DNA of 20,320 nucleotides from Candidatus Kuenenia stuttgartensis (GCA_943326025.2 CALPRR020000019.1:1-20320); one strand, 5' to 3'; counted from the stretch's first letter, positions 1 through 8,604 are shown. Notes: generated by a model from the sequence alone, not told the origin. Numbers and translations are program-made.

Positions 1-240
1 GATTATAAAGAAGGTAAATTGATCGATCAATTGATTCAGTTTATTCAAAACAACAATAATAAAGTTGCACTTCAGGTTTACAGCATCTATTTCATAACTC
101 ATTTTGTAAAAAAATATCCTGAATTATTCGAAGAAGTCAAATCAATTATAGAACTTAATTCTCAAAATCATAGTCCTGCATATAATGTCGCAATTCGAAA
201 TTTCAGGAAATTGATATCAATTAAAAATCACAAAAAATAA
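1..240 (+). CDS. 3' end of a hypothetical helical (HEAT-like) protein, partial
   Basis: The frame is open from the first base of the window to TAA at 238-240, so this is the C-terminal 79 residues of a longer protein. A TTG at 19 could serve as a start, but the open codons before it (reading DYKEGK) make a run-on gene more likely. The fragment is predicted all-helical, with alternating hydrophobic and Lys/Glu/Asn positions and a pattern of paired amphipathic helices (about LIDQLIQFI, KVALQVYSIYFITHFV, LFEEVKSII, AYNVAIRNFRKLI). This resembles the end of a HEAT-type repeat protein. No catalytic motif is visible and I do not recognise the family. It is followed by an 80-base gap and then yqgE on the same strand. 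Its function is unknown. Confidence 0.6.
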   Translation, partial: DYKEGKLIDQLIQFIQNNNNKVALQVYSIYFITHFVKKYPELFEEVKSIIELNSQNHSPAYNVAIRNFRKLISIKNHKK

Positions 241-320
241 AGCTTTAAATATTTTACTGTCAATCTTAGCATTTTTAGCGGATTTCTCAGTAACTTTAAA
301 TAGTTTTAAAAAAATACATT

Positions 321-902
321 TTGATTGATTTTTCATTTTCAGGTAATGTCACTACTCCAACAAAAGGCAAATTACTTATTTCAGATCCATTTTTAAATGA
401 CGACTATTTTAGAAGGTCAGTTATCTATTTGTGTGAACATAATGAAGAAGGAAGTTTTGGCTTTGTCTTAAATAATTTTGTTGACATCAAATTATCAGAA
501 ATGAATCCTGAATTCCCAAAAGTAGGAACGAGAATTAGTATTGGTGGGCCAGTTGAATTGAAAAATTTATACTTCATACACACTTTAGGAGATCAGATTG
601 AAAATAGTATTTCAATTCATGAAAATGTCAGTATCGGAGGAAGCTTTGAACAATTAACCAAAATCATTGATGAAAATCCAGAATTAGAAAACAATGTTAG
701 ATTTTTTATTGGTTATGCTGGTTGGACATACGAGCAACTTCAAGAAGAAATTCAAAGTAATTCTTGGATAGTAGTTGATTTAAAATCAGATAAAGACTTA
801 TTTGACACAAAAAATGAAAATATTTGGAAAGACTATTTAGAGTATTTAGGAGGTAAATTTAAAGTTATGAGTAAATCTCCTATTAATCCATCGGATAATT
901 AA
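321..902 (+). CDS. yqgE: YqgE/AlgH family protein (DUF179)
   Basis: The 193-residue product has the length and layout of the YqgE/AlgH family (E. coli YqgE is about 187 residues). Near the N-terminus are GKLLIS (16-21), a DPFLND turn and FRRSVIYLCEH. The characteristic GFVLNN follows, then an IGGPVE segment, and a FFIGYAGW segment in the C-terminal half. Family members are soluble cytoplasmic proteins of uncertain function; AlgH has been linked to alginate regulation in Pseudomonas, but that cannot be carried over here. The predicted start is TTG, because no ATG lies upstream in frame and the conserved N-terminal block begins a few residues later. A TAGTTTTAA motif at 301-309 lies 11 bases before this TTG, the same spacing as for rarA and the S46 gene, which supports the choice. 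Identity of the family is firm; the role is not. Confidence 0.9.
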   Translation: MIDFSFSGNVTTPTKGKLLISDPFLNDDYFRRSVIYLCEHNEEGSFGFVLNNFVDIKLSEMNPEFPKVGTRISIGGPVELKNLYFIHTLGDQIENSISIHENVSIGGSFEQLTKIIDENPELENNVRFFIGYAGWTYEQLQEEIQSNSWIVVDLKSDKDLFDTKNENIWKDYLEYLGGKFKVMSKSPINPSDN

Positions 903-911
903 TATAGATGT

Positions 912-955
912 TAGATTTCTAGAAATTAGATAATTAGACAAAAGATAATTATCTT
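912..955. repeat. Two short perfect palindromes in the yqgE-rarA gap
   Basis: The 118-base gap between yqgE and rarA contains the 12-base palindrome ATTTCTAGAAAT at 915-926 and, 15 bases further on, the 14-base palindrome AAGATAATTATCTT at 942-955. Neither has the loop-plus-T-tract form of a Rho-independent terminator. They could be operator half-sites, a weak transcription end for yqgE, or chance products of AT-rich DNA. The coordinates given bracket both. Confidence 0.3.
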
Positions 956-1000
956 AATAATTAGGAATAATTTTTGATAATAACATTTAAGTTTATCAAA

Positions 1001-1009
1001 TAATTTTAA
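1001..1009 (+). promoter_or_regulatory. Candidate -7 promoter element for rarA
   Basis: TAATTTTAA matches the TAnnTTT core of the Bacteroidota sigma-A -7 element (consensus TAnnTTTG) and ends 11 bases before the GTG start of rarA. A TTTG at 973-976 could be the -33 element, but the 24-base spacer is longer than usual. Such motifs occur by chance in AT-rich DNA; the support is mainly the identical 11-base spacing seen at two other genes. Confidence 0.3.
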
Positions 1010-1020
1010 ATTCAAAAAAA

Positions 1021-2301
1021 GTGTCATTTCAAACTCCATTAGCAGAAAGAATGCGTCCAAAGAACTTGGATGAATACATTGGACAAGAGCATTTATTGAA
1101 AGATGGAGCTTCACTTCGTCGTGCATTAGAATCTGGATTGATACCTTCTATGATTTTATGGGGTCCTCCAGGAGTTGGAAAGACTACATTAGCGAACTTA
1201 ATTGCAAACTTTCTCGGTCGACCTTTTTATACTTTATCGGCTATTTCTTCGGGTGTTAAAGATGTTCGAGATGTTATTAATAAAGTGGAGCAAACTGGAA
1301 TGTTTCAACAAAAAGGAGCAATTTTATTTATTGATGAAATTCACCGATTTTCAAAAGCTCAACAAGATTCATTATTGGGTGCTGTAGAAAAAGGAATTGT
1401 TACATTAATTGGCGCAACAACGGAAAATCCTTCATTCGAAGTTATTTCAGCTTTACTTTCTAGATGCCAAGTATACACTTTACAACACCATACAAAAGAT
1501 GATTTAGAAAAATTGTTGATTCGATCAATTAAAGATGATTTGATTTTAAAAACGAAAAACATTACCTTAAAAGAAACAAATGCTTTATTAGGTATTTCGG
1601 GTGGAGATGCTCGAAAACTTTTAAATGTATTTGAAATAATTGTTGGTACTTATAAAATCAATACGCCAATAATTATAACTGACGAACTTGTTCTTTCCAT
1701 TGCACAGCAAAGTTTAGCAATGTATGATAAAGATGGAGAACAACATTATGATATTATTTCTGCTTTTATAAAATCTATTAGAGGAAGTGATCCTAATGCT
1801 GCTGTTTATTGGTTAGCGAGAATGATTGAAGGTGGTGAAGAACCAAAATTTATAGCTAGACGATTAATTATTTTAGCATCAGAAGATATTGGTTTAGCAA
1901 ATCCAAATGCTTTATTAATGGCTACAAATTGTTTTCAAGCTGTTGATGTTATTGGTTGGCCAGAATCTCGAATAATTCTTTCGCAATGTGCTATTTATCT
2001 AGCGACTTCACCGAAAGGAAATGCATCTTACATGGCTATAAACCAAGCGCAAGAAGAAGTGAAAAGATCAGGTAACCTTCCTGTTCCATTAGCATTGAGA
2101 AATGCTCCAACAAAATTGATGAAAGATCTTGGTTATGGTCAAGGTTATAAATATTCTCACAGTTATCCAGGTAATTTTGCTGAACAAGAATTTCTACCTT
2201 CTGAACTAAGTAATATGAAATTTTTCAAAGCTGGGAGTAGTAAAAAAGAACAGGAAATCGAAGAGAATATCCAAAAATTATGGGGAAAAAAATATAAATA
2301 A
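1021..2301 (+). CDS. rarA: Replication-associated recombination protein A (RarA/MgsA/WRNIP1 family AAA+ ATPase)
   Basis: RarA is a cytoplasmic tetrameric AAA+ ATPase related to clamp-loader subunits. It acts at stalled replication forks and single-strand gaps. The 426 residues show the family order: an N-terminal PLAERMRPKNLDEYIGQ block, Walker A GPPGVGKTT (G48-T56, Lys54), Walker B with D105-E106 in LFIDEIHRF, sensor-1 GATTENPSFE (131-140), an arginine-finger region ALLSRC, a GGDARKLLN sensor-2 segment, and the C-terminal tetramerisation domain with ALYW-like AVYWLARM, IASED-like LASEDIGLANP and LRNAPTKLMK. The length is typical (E. coli 447). The start is GTG: the first ATG in frame lies inside the conserved RMRPKN block and would remove family residues. 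The next gene begins 9 bases after the stop, so the two are probably co-transcribed. Confidence 0.96.
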   Translation: MSFQTPLAERMRPKNLDEYIGQEHLLKDGASLRRALESGLIPSMILWGPPGVGKTTLANLIANFLGRPFYTLSAISSGVKDVRDVINKVEQTGMFQQKGAILFIDEIHRFSKAQQDSLLGAVEKGIVTLIGATTENPSFEVISALLSRCQVYTLQHHTKDDLEKLLIRSIKDDLILKTKNITLKETNALLGISGGDARKLLNVFEIIVGTYKINTPIIITDELVLSIAQQSLAMYDKDGEQHYDIISAFIKSIRGSDPNAAVYWLARMIEGGEEPKFIARRLIILASEDIGLANPNALLMATNCFQAVDVIGWPESRIILSQCAIYLATSPKGNASYMAINQAQEEVKRSGNLPVPLALRNAPTKLMKDLGYGQGYKYSHSYPGNFAEQEFLPSELSNMKFFKAGSSKKEQEIEENIQKLWGKKYK

Positions 2302-2310
2302 AAACTACTC

Positions 2311-4977
2311 ATGAAAAAAATAATTTTTCTTTGTTTATTTATTTACATTTCTGTTTTTAACAGCTTCTGTTGTATTTCACAAAACAACACAACTTTCGAT
2401 GTATCTAATATTCGTATAGAATATTCTTGTGATAGTGATAGTAATAATATACTAAGCCTGGATAATCCTTTAGAAAAAGTTAACGAATGGCAATCGTTTT
2501 ATAAAGAAAAATACACCAATTATTTTACTTCTCATTTAGCTTTAAAAACATGTGAATCTTTTAAACTAAAAATTATTGTTCCAAAAAAAATTAATAACAA
2601 TAATTTAAACTTTTATATAGAAAATACAGATAATAAGTTATCAAAAAATAAACTAAATGATTCAACAATCATTTTAAATATTCAACACAAACCAATTGAT
2701 TTTAAAATATCTTCTTATTTTAAAAATACAAAAATTAGCCAACTGAATATCCATTTTTTCAATGAGAATAAGCAAACTATTTTTATCGTACCATTAACAT
2801 CAGTAAAGTTAAATAAGGATAGTATTACGAACAACTTAAACTCTGTTTATAAACAAGTTAATATTCAATTTGATGTAAAATTTAATCCAGTTTTTTATTC
2901 TAAAGCTTTCAATGAAAGTTCACTATTTGTTAATCCAGATATTAATAACGATCAATATACTCATCAAATGAGAGATTTGAGAGATATTTATTTTGATCGT
3001 AATCCTAATGCTAATAAAAATGCATATTATATTTTCATTATACCTGGATTTATCAATAATGATTTACATGGATATATGGCTAGAAATAAAGCTTTTGGAT
3101 TTGTATCAGAAAAATCTAAACTCATTTATAAAGATATAGTTAGAACGTTAGGATTTGGATTAGGTTCTTTACAAAATTCATGGGTAAATAAAGGTCCCCA
3201 AAAAGGAAGTACAGAGAATTTAATGGATATTAATTATGGTTCAAAATTAACTTATTTTCAATGGGAATTAATAAGAAGTAGTTGTGATAGCTATTTATAT
3301 TATGATGCTGAAGAAGATGTTAAGTCAATAAATGGTCGAGTTGCATATTATTCATGGCAGGAAGATTTAGAGGGAAATATAATTATGCAACAAGACGATT
3401 TGTTGACAACAATAAAAAGGCCATTTAAGAAAAACTATCTTTCATATCATCTAAACATCAAAGATATTTTGTTAAAACCCTTATTTTCTATAGGAAAGTA
3501 TTTTATATGCTGGTTTCATTTTATATTTTTTTCAATTTTATTAATTATCACTTTATTAATTAGAAAAAGATGGAAAAGAAAAATTCAAATTCTATTCAAA
3601 AGACCTAAACTGATTACAAAATTCCTTTTTTTATGTTTAATAATACTAAATATAATTATTTACTACGCCGGTTTTATTTTCATTCAAAATCAAATCATTA
3701 AACATAAAATCACTTCAGGATATTTAGAGGATTTAAAAGATAATAGTTATGAACAAGCAATTCAAGCAATTCTTGAAAACAAAGAAATTAAAAGAGACGA
3801 TGAAACTGATCTTATATCTGAGATTCTTTTGAAGAGAGACCATAAATGGTATATGAGAACAAAAGGAAATGTACTTTATTTTTCTCTCAAAAAAGATGAA
3901 AATAATAAATGGAATAAATGTAAATTTCAATATGATTCAAAATTTCTTTCTTTATCAACACAAAAATTTAGTGAAGAAGTAGAAAGTCATTATATGGTTT
4001 TTAATTACTTCAGTGAGAAAAATGAAATTTTATATCAACGTGTTTTTAATCACAATGGTACAGATATTACAAATAAGATAACAATAAACGAAGATCCTTC
4101 AAAAAGAGTATTGCTATTCGTAAACGGTTATAGACCAACATCAATCGGAAGAAATTTTGAAGAATCTTTTTCAGACATACAAAAAAATGGATTTGAATTT
4201 CCTAATTCAAATAATTTAATTTATTTATTTGATCGTTATGATTATTGGAGACCTTGGAATGAAATTGATCTCATTTTTCAGAGAAGAATAAATCCAACTG
4301 AAAGTTATTATGCAGATGGACATTTTTCAGTCGAAACATCAAATTACAAAAGTCTTATTGAATTTACTTCAACATCCTCGATTTATCCCGAAAGATGCTC
4401 GAATAAATTCAATCATACTTGTAAAACAGTTAAAAAAAAGAATTCATTTTTTTCATGGTTCAAATCTAACAAAACATTAGACTTACTTCCTACTCAACCA
4501 AATAAACATGGATTTAATATTCGTCGAGAAAATGGAAGAATTGCTGGTAAAAACTTGCTACAGATGTTGAATGAAATTCCAAATAAGTCAAAAAACGACA
4601 CTATCAATATTATTGCTCATAGTATGGGATATGCTTATGCTTTAGGAATTATTGACGAATTAAAAGGAAACATCAATTTAGGTGAATTCTACATTATTTC
4701 TCCAGAAAATCCAGAAAGCGGAGAAATAAACATTAATGATTGGACTCAAGTTTATCAATATGGTTGTGATCATAATAAATACAAATATACAGCGCCTTGT
4801 ATGTTAGATGGTATAGCACCTCAAAAAAGAACAAATGGTTTACCTGTAAATAATCACATTTTTATTCCTGAAAAATACTATAATCGTCATGGGTTTTATG
4901 ATTCCCATTTTATAGGTTATTTCACTTGGATATTTGATTTGAAACCTACAGATCCAGGATACATAAGACAACGATGA
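2311..4977 (+). CDS. Unrecognised 888-residue membrane-anchored or exported protein with a serine-hydrolase-like C-terminal domain
   Basis: I do not recognise the family. Residues 1-23 form a signal peptide-like stretch (KK then a hydrophobic run), without a good lipobox. Residues of about 40-230 are Asn/Lys-rich and probably beta-sheet. A strand-turn IFIIPGF lies at 241-247. Two hydrophobic segments (about 396-416 and 438-459) separated by a basic stretch form a membrane hairpin. The C-terminal part reads like an alpha/beta hydrolase: a strand and oxyanion-type turn LLFVNGYRP (601-609), a nucleophile elbow INIIAHSMGYA with Ser771 (A-x-S-x-G variant of GxSxG), then His860 or His866 as possible catalytic His in NRHGFYDSHF. 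An acidic triad member cannot be fixed by eye. It follows rarA by 9 bases, and no partner gene suggests a role. It might be a lipase/esterase acting at the envelope, but this is inference. Local composition is very A+T- and Asn/Lys-rich. Confidence 0.75.
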   Translation: MKKIIFLCLFIYISVFNSFCCISQNNTTFDVSNIRIEYSCDSDSNNILSLDNPLEKVNEWQSFYKEKYTNYFTSHLALKTCESFKLKIIVPKKINNNNLNFYIENTDNKLSKNKLNDSTIILNIQHKPIDFKISSYFKNTKISQLNIHFFNENKQTIFIVPLTSVKLNKDSITNNLNSVYKQVNIQFDVKFNPVFYSKAFNESSLFVNPDINNDQYTHQMRDLRDIYFDRNPNANKNAYYIFIIPGFINNDLHGYMARNKAFGFVSEKSKLIYKDIVRTLGFGLGSLQNSWVNKGPQKGSTENLMDINYGSKLTYFQWELIRSSCDSYLYYDAEEDVKSINGRVAYYSWQEDLEGNIIMQQDDLLTTIKRPFKKNYLSYHLNIKDILLKPLFSIGKYFICWFHFIFFSILLIITLLIRKRWKRKIQILFKRPKLITKFLFLCLIILNIIIYYAGFIFIQNQIIKHKITSGYLEDLKDNSYEQAIQAILENKEIKRDDETDLISEILLKRDHKWYMRTKGNVLYFSLKKDENNKWNKCKFQYDSKFLSLSTQKFSEEVESHYMVFNYFSEKNEILYQRVFNHNGTDITNKITINEDPSKRVLLFVNGYRPTSIGRNFEESFSDIQKNGFEFPNSNNLIYLFDRYDYWRPWNEIDLIFQRRINPTESYYADGHFSVETSNYKSLIEFTSTSSIYPERCSNKFNHTCKTVKKKNSFFSWFKSNKTLDLLPTQPNKHGFNIRRENGRIAGKNLLQMLNEIPNKSKNDTINIIAHSMGYAYALGIIDELKGNINLGEFYIISPENPESGEININDWTQVYQYGCDHNKYKYTAPCMLDGIAPQKRTNGLPVNNHIFIPEKYYNRHGFYDSHFIGYFTWIFDLKPTDPGYIRQR

Positions 4978-4995
4978 TTTTATTCAACTCAAATT

Positions 4996-5023
4996 TTAAT
5001 TTATTGATTAAAAAATAAATTAA
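4996..5023. repeat. AT-only inverted repeat between the 888-residue gene and the acyltransferase gene
   Basis: TTAATTTATT (4996-5005) and AATAAATTAA (5014-5023) are perfect 10-base inverted arms around an 8-base loop. The hairpin would contain only A-T pairs and has no following T-tract on the plus strand, so it would be a weak terminator at best. Its right arm overlaps the candidate promoter element TAACTTTAG (5021-5029), so it could also mark a binding site. It sits in the 75-base gap that separates the rarA unit from the next gene run. Confidence 0.35.
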
Positions 5024-5052
5024 CTTTAGACTCTCTATAGAAAATTGAATTT

Positions 5053-5982
5053 ATGATTTCAAAATTAGCATACTACATTTTTGTTATTCCTCTCTCCTAC
5101 TTTCCGCTCAGATTTATTTATCTCTTAACTGATTTTTTATACATCAATCTAATTTTAATTTTTCCTTATCGCAGAAAAGTTGTTAGGCAAAATTTAGAAC
5201 GCTCTTTTCCTAATAAATCTCTTTCTGAAATCAAAAGAATTGAACGTAAATTTTATCGGCATTTTACTGATATTTTAGCTGAAGGAATTAAGAATTTGAC
5301 TATTTCCAAAGAAGAGTTATCAAAAAGATTAATTGTCAAAAACCCTGAGGTCATGAATGAATTACATGATCAAAATAAAAGTGTGCTATTAGTTTCAGGA
5401 CATTATAACAATTGGGAATGGCTTATTACAACTCAAAATTCATTATTTAAACAGCAAGCTATGGGAATTGGAATGCCTTTAACGAGCAAATTTTGGGACA
5501 AAAAAATAAATGAACGAAGATCTCGTTTTGGAATGAAAGTTATTCATGCCAAAAATTTTAAAGAAGCCATCGAAAATGAAAAAAGCAATCCCATTGCTAT
5601 ATTAACTTTAAGCGATCAATCTCCTGGAGATTCTCGAAAAAGTTATTGGATGAATTTTTTAAATCAAGAAACTGCTGTTTTATTTGGAGCAGAACAAATG
5701 GCTCACGAATATAATTTTGCAGTTGTTTTCTTTAAAATGGTTAAAGTTAAAAGAGGGTATTATCAGATGGAATTAAATTTGATTTCTTCAGATCCTAAAA
5801 CAATGAACTGGGGCGAAATTACAGAAGCTCATGCGCATTTATTAGAAAATGCTATAAATGACAAACCAGAATTTTGGATTTGGTCTCATAAAAGATGGAA
5901 ACGAGATATACCTTCTGATTTAGAAAATTTAAAAACTCAACAAAGATTAAAATTTGAGCATAAATACAAAACGATAAACTAA
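5053..5982 (+). CDS. LpxL/HtrB-type lysophospholipid (lipid A) acyltransferase family protein
   Basis: The 309-residue protein belongs to the LpxL/LpxM (HtrB) family, inner-membrane enzymes that transfer an acyl chain to lipid A precursors or, in some relatives, to ornithine or other membrane lipids. It has one N-terminal membrane segment (about 5-40) followed by the family block RRKVVRQNLERSFP. The catalytic H(X)4E motif lies in SGHYNNWEW (His117, Glu122). Further family blocks are FGMKVIH, LSDQSPG, and the C-terminal WSHKRWK (277-283). Length matches the family (about 300). The ATG at 5053 gives the expected N-terminus, with a TAACTTTAG motif 23 bases upstream. It heads a run of five genes with gaps of 4, 1, 10 and 20 bases. 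The acceptor lipid cannot be told from sequence. Confidence 0.9.
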   Translation: MISKLAYYIFVIPLSYFPLRFIYLLTDFLYINLILIFPYRRKVVRQNLERSFPNKSLSEIKRIERKFYRHFTDILAEGIKNLTISKEELSKRLIVKNPEVMNELHDQNKSVLLVSGHYNNWEWLITTQNSLFKQQAMGIGMPLTSKFWDKKINERRSRFGMKVIHAKNFKEAIENEKSNPIAILTLSDQSPGDSRKSYWMNFLNQETAVLFGAEQMAHEYNFAVVFFKMVKVKRGYYQMELNLISSDPKTMNWGEITEAHAHLLENAINDKPEFWIWSHKRWKRDIPSDLENLKTQQRLKFEHKYKTIN

Positions 5983-5986
5983 AGAG

Positions 5987-6994
5987 ATGAAATTTCTGTT
6001 CCTAATTTTTTTTATTTCAATTTTAACATCTTGTAAGATAATAAAATCATCCAGTGAATTGAATTCAATTAAAAGTGAAATTATTGAATACACTGCAGAT
6101 AGTTGCTATGCTAGAGGGATATTAATTAAGAATAATATTCTTTATACAGCAAATTCTAATGGAAAAATATATTCTTACAATTTAAGTACAAAAGAAAAAA
6201 TCTGTTACGAATCAAAAAGTGAAAAAATTCAAGAATTAAGAGATATTCAAAATATAAAAGATGATATCGTTGCTATTCAAAGTGGAACTTCTGGGTTAGT
6301 GGTTCATTTAAAAAACAACGCTTTAGAAATTGAAAAACATCAAATTTGGGACAGTGTTTTTTTAGACGGTATTGATGGATCAAATAATATTGCATTTATG
6401 ATGGGTGATCCGATTCAAAATATATTTTCTCTTTACAAAAATGAAAATAATAAATGGGAGAAATGCGATGGAAATATTTCAGCATTGGAAGGTGAAGCTG
6501 GATTTTCTGCAAGTGGAACAAATGTTCAAATTTTAAATGATTCAACATTTATTTTTGTGTCAGGAGGTAGTCAAAGCCGTTATTTTAAATCTAGTAATAA
6601 AGGAAAAACATGGAGTTCAAAAATGTTGCCTTTTGTACAAGGAGAAGGAATAGGAGCATTTTCGGTATGTTTTAAAGATGATTTATCAGGAGTTGTTGTT
6701 GGTGGTAATTATACTCAACCAACTAATAAAATGAAAAATTCATTCTATACGAAAGATGGTGGAAAAACATGGGAAATAGCTACTATTTCTCCGAATGGTT
6801 ATCGTTCAGCTGTTCATTTTAAACAAGGTGTATATTATACTTGTGGAACAAATGGATTAGATTATTCTCTAGATTATGGAAAAACTTGGTTTTCAATTTC
6901 AACAAAATGCTTTTTCGCAATGACTTCTGATGATGAAAATCTTTATTTGACCTCAAAAAACGGTAAAATTGAAGTAATTAAATTGATTAAATAA
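5987..6994 (+). CDS. Predicted lipoprotein with BNR/Asp-box beta-propeller
   Basis: Residues 1-15 are a lipoprotein signal peptide ending in LTSC, so Cys16 would be lipidated and the protein tethered to the envelope facing the periplasm or outside. The 335-residue product has three clear Asp boxes (S-x-D-x-G-x-T-W): SSNKGKTW around 202-209 (with Asn for Asp), TKDGGKTW at 255-262 and SLDYGKTW at 294-301. Repeated short strand motifs suggest a beta-propeller of the YCF48/BNR/sialidase-like fold. Similar Bacteroidota proteins are often labelled oxidoreductase or WD40/YVTN/BNR-repeat protein without proof of activity. The residues expected of a true sialidase (an FRIP motif and arginine triad) are not evident, so a scaffold or binding role is as likely. 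It starts 4 bases after the acyltransferase gene and ends 1 base before the HD gene. Confidence 0.82.
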   Translation: MKFLFLIFFISILTSCKIIKSSSELNSIKSEIIEYTADSCYARGILIKNNILYTANSNGKIYSYNLSTKEKICYESKSEKIQELRDIQNIKDDIVAIQSGTSGLVVHLKNNALEIEKHQIWDSVFLDGIDGSNNIAFMMGDPIQNIFSLYKNENNKWEKCDGNISALEGEAGFSASGTNVQILNDSTFIFVSGGSQSRYFKSSNKGKTWSSKMLPFVQGEGIGAFSVCFKDDLSGVVVGGNYTQPTNKMKNSFYTKDGGKTWEIATISPNGYRSAVHFKQGVYYTCGTNGLDYSLDYGKTWFSISTKCFFAMTSDDENLYLTSKNGKIEVIKLIK

Positions 6995-6995
6995 G

Positions 6996-7649
6996 ATGAA
7001 TTCAACAGAAATTGTATCACAAATAAAGTCAATCATTAAAAAACAATTTGAAAATGAATCAACTGGTCATGACTGGTTTCATATAGAACGAGTTTATAAC
7101 ATGGCCGCTTTTCTTCAAAAAACGGAAGGTGGAGATCTTGAAATTATTGAATTAGCAGCACTTTTACACGATGTTTCTGACCATAAATTCAATGGAGGAT
7201 CAGCTACTTTAGGTGGTGATATCGCTTTTGAAATGTTAATTAATTTAAAATACTCACCAGTAAAAGCTGAAAAAGTTCGAGAAATCATTAATCAAGTTTC
7301 ATTTAAAGGTGCAAACGTTGAACATTTAACTAATTCAATTGAAGCCAAAATCGTACAAGATGCTGATCGATTGGATGCGATAGGAGCAATCGGAATTGCT
7401 AGAGCATTTGCTTATGGAGGAAACAAAGAAAGACCACTTTTCGATCCATCAATTCCACCTGTTTTACATGATAGTTTTAATGCTTATAAAAATTCAAAAA
7501 GTCATACTATCAATCACTTTCACGAAAAATTACTACTTTTAAGAAGTAAATTGAATACTAGTACTGCAATTAACATAGGAAATGAACGACATGAATTTTT
7601 AGAATTGTTTTTAAAAAACTTCATGAATGAATGGAATTTCTCGAAATAA
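6996..7649 (+). CDS. HD-domain phosphohydrolase, YedJ/YpgQ-type
   Basis: The 217-residue cytoplasmic protein has the HD metal-binding signature: His29 (in WFHIERVYNMA), His58-Asp59 (LLHDVSDHKF) and Asp124 in QDADRLDAIGAIGIARAF. The last block is nearly the same as in E. coli YedJ, and the length is close (E. coli about 231). B. subtilis YpgQ, of the same group, has been reported as a nucleotide pyrophosphatase using divalent metal; the substrate here is unknown. The protein has no signal peptide or membrane segment. It starts 1 base after the lipoprotein gene and 10 bases before the ROK kinase gene, so it is likely in one operon with them. A hydrolase of nucleotides or sugar phosphates would fit the context, but this is inference. 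Confidence 0.9.
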   Translation: MNSTEIVSQIKSIIKKQFENESTGHDWFHIERVYNMAAFLQKTEGGDLEIIELAALLHDVSDHKFNGGSATLGGDIAFEMLINLKYSPVKAEKVREIINQVSFKGANVEHLTNSIEAKIVQDADRLDAIGAIGIARAFAYGGNKERPLFDPSIPPVLHDSFNAYKNSKSHTINHFHEKLLLLRSKLNTSTAINIGNERHEFLELFLKNFMNEWNFSK

Positions 7650-7659
7650 CTTATTTTAA

Positions 7660-8604
7660 ATGTCTGAACATTACGCACTTGGAATTGATATTGGAGGTAC
7701 AAACTCTGTTTATGGGTTGGTTGACAAAACCGGAAATGTTATCATTGAAAAGAGTTTACCTACTTCACTGTTCGAATTACCTGAAGATTTAGTAAACAAA
7801 ATATATAGCGATTTATCAAACGAAAACCTATTAGATTCAATCATTGGCATTGGCATTGGAGCACCAAATGGTAATCATTTTACTGGAAATATTGAATATG
7901 CACCAAATTTAAAATGGAAAGGGATCGTTCCTTTGGCTCGAATTTTTACAGATAAATTTCATAAACCTGCTATCTTAACTAATGATGCAAATGCTGCTGC
8001 AATTGGAGAAATGCTTTTTGGAAACGCAAAAGATTTAAAACATTTTGTTACAATTACACTTGGAACGGGTGTTGGCAGCGGAGTAATTATTGATGGTCAA
8101 TTGGTTTACGGTCAAGATGGTTTCGCAGGTGAATATGGTCATATTAGAATAATAAAGGATGGTCGAACATGTGGTTGTGGAAGAAAAGGTTGTTTAGAAA
8201 CATATGCTTCTTCGACTGGAGTTGTTAGAAGTATTACTGAACTTCCATCTGAAAACAAATCAACTTCATCGTTAATGAAAATTGAACATCCAACGGCAAA
8301 AGATGTTTTTCAAGAAGCTGAAAAAGGAGATTTATTTGCAAATGAAATAATTGATTTCACTGCAGAAACATTAGGTTCAGCTCTTGCAGATTTTTCTTGT
8401 TTTTCAAATCCTAAAGCATTTATTTTATTTGGTGGAATTGCTCAAAGTGGTCTGGATTTTGCAAACAAAGTAAAATATCATTTTGAACAAAATGCATTGA
8501 AAATTTATCAAGATAAAATTGAGATTAGAATTTCAAGTTTACACGGTAAAAATGCTGCAGTTTTAGGTTCAGCAGCTTCAATGTTCTGGAAAATATTAAA
8601 TTAA
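7660..8604 (+). CDS. ROK family sugar kinase, probable glucokinase-type
   Basis: The 314-residue protein is a ROK (repressor, ORF, kinase) family member without the N-terminal DNA-binding domain, so it is a kinase rather than a repressor. It would phosphorylate a hexose at the 6-position with ATP in the cytoplasm. The phosphate loop GIDIGGTN is at 8-15. The catalytic Asp109 lies in TNDANAAA, followed by TLGTGVGSGVI. The ROK block has E158-x-G-H161, and the zinc site is His161 with Cys171, Cys173 and Cys178 in CGCGRKGC. Specificity (glucose, mannose, N-acetylglucosamine or other) cannot be set by eye. The next gene, 20 bases on, encodes a secreted alpha-mannosidase, so mannose is a reasonable candidate substrate, though this is inference. 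The start ATG is 10 bases after the HD gene stop. Confidence 0.92.
   Translation: MSEHYALGIDIGGTNSVYGLVDKTGNVIIEKSLPTSLFELPEDLVNKIYSDLSNENLLDSIIGIGIGAPNGNHFTGNIEYAPNLKWKGIVPLARIFTDKFHKPAILTNDANAAAIGEMLFGNAKDLKHFVTITLGTGVGSGVIIDGQLVYGQDGFAGEYGHIRIIKDGRTCGCGRKGCLETYASSTGVVRSITELPSENKSTSSLMKIEHPTAKDVFQEAEKGDLFANEIIDFTAETLGSALADFSCFSNPKAFILFGGIAQSGLDFANKVKYHFEQNALKIYQDKIEIRISSLHGKNAAVLGSAASMFWKILN

Noticed and set aside
5987..6994. Asp-box protein as a true sialidase
   Set aside because: The Asp boxes are present, but no FRIP motif or catalytic arginine/tyrosine pattern could be found; Asp boxes occur in many unrelated propellers.
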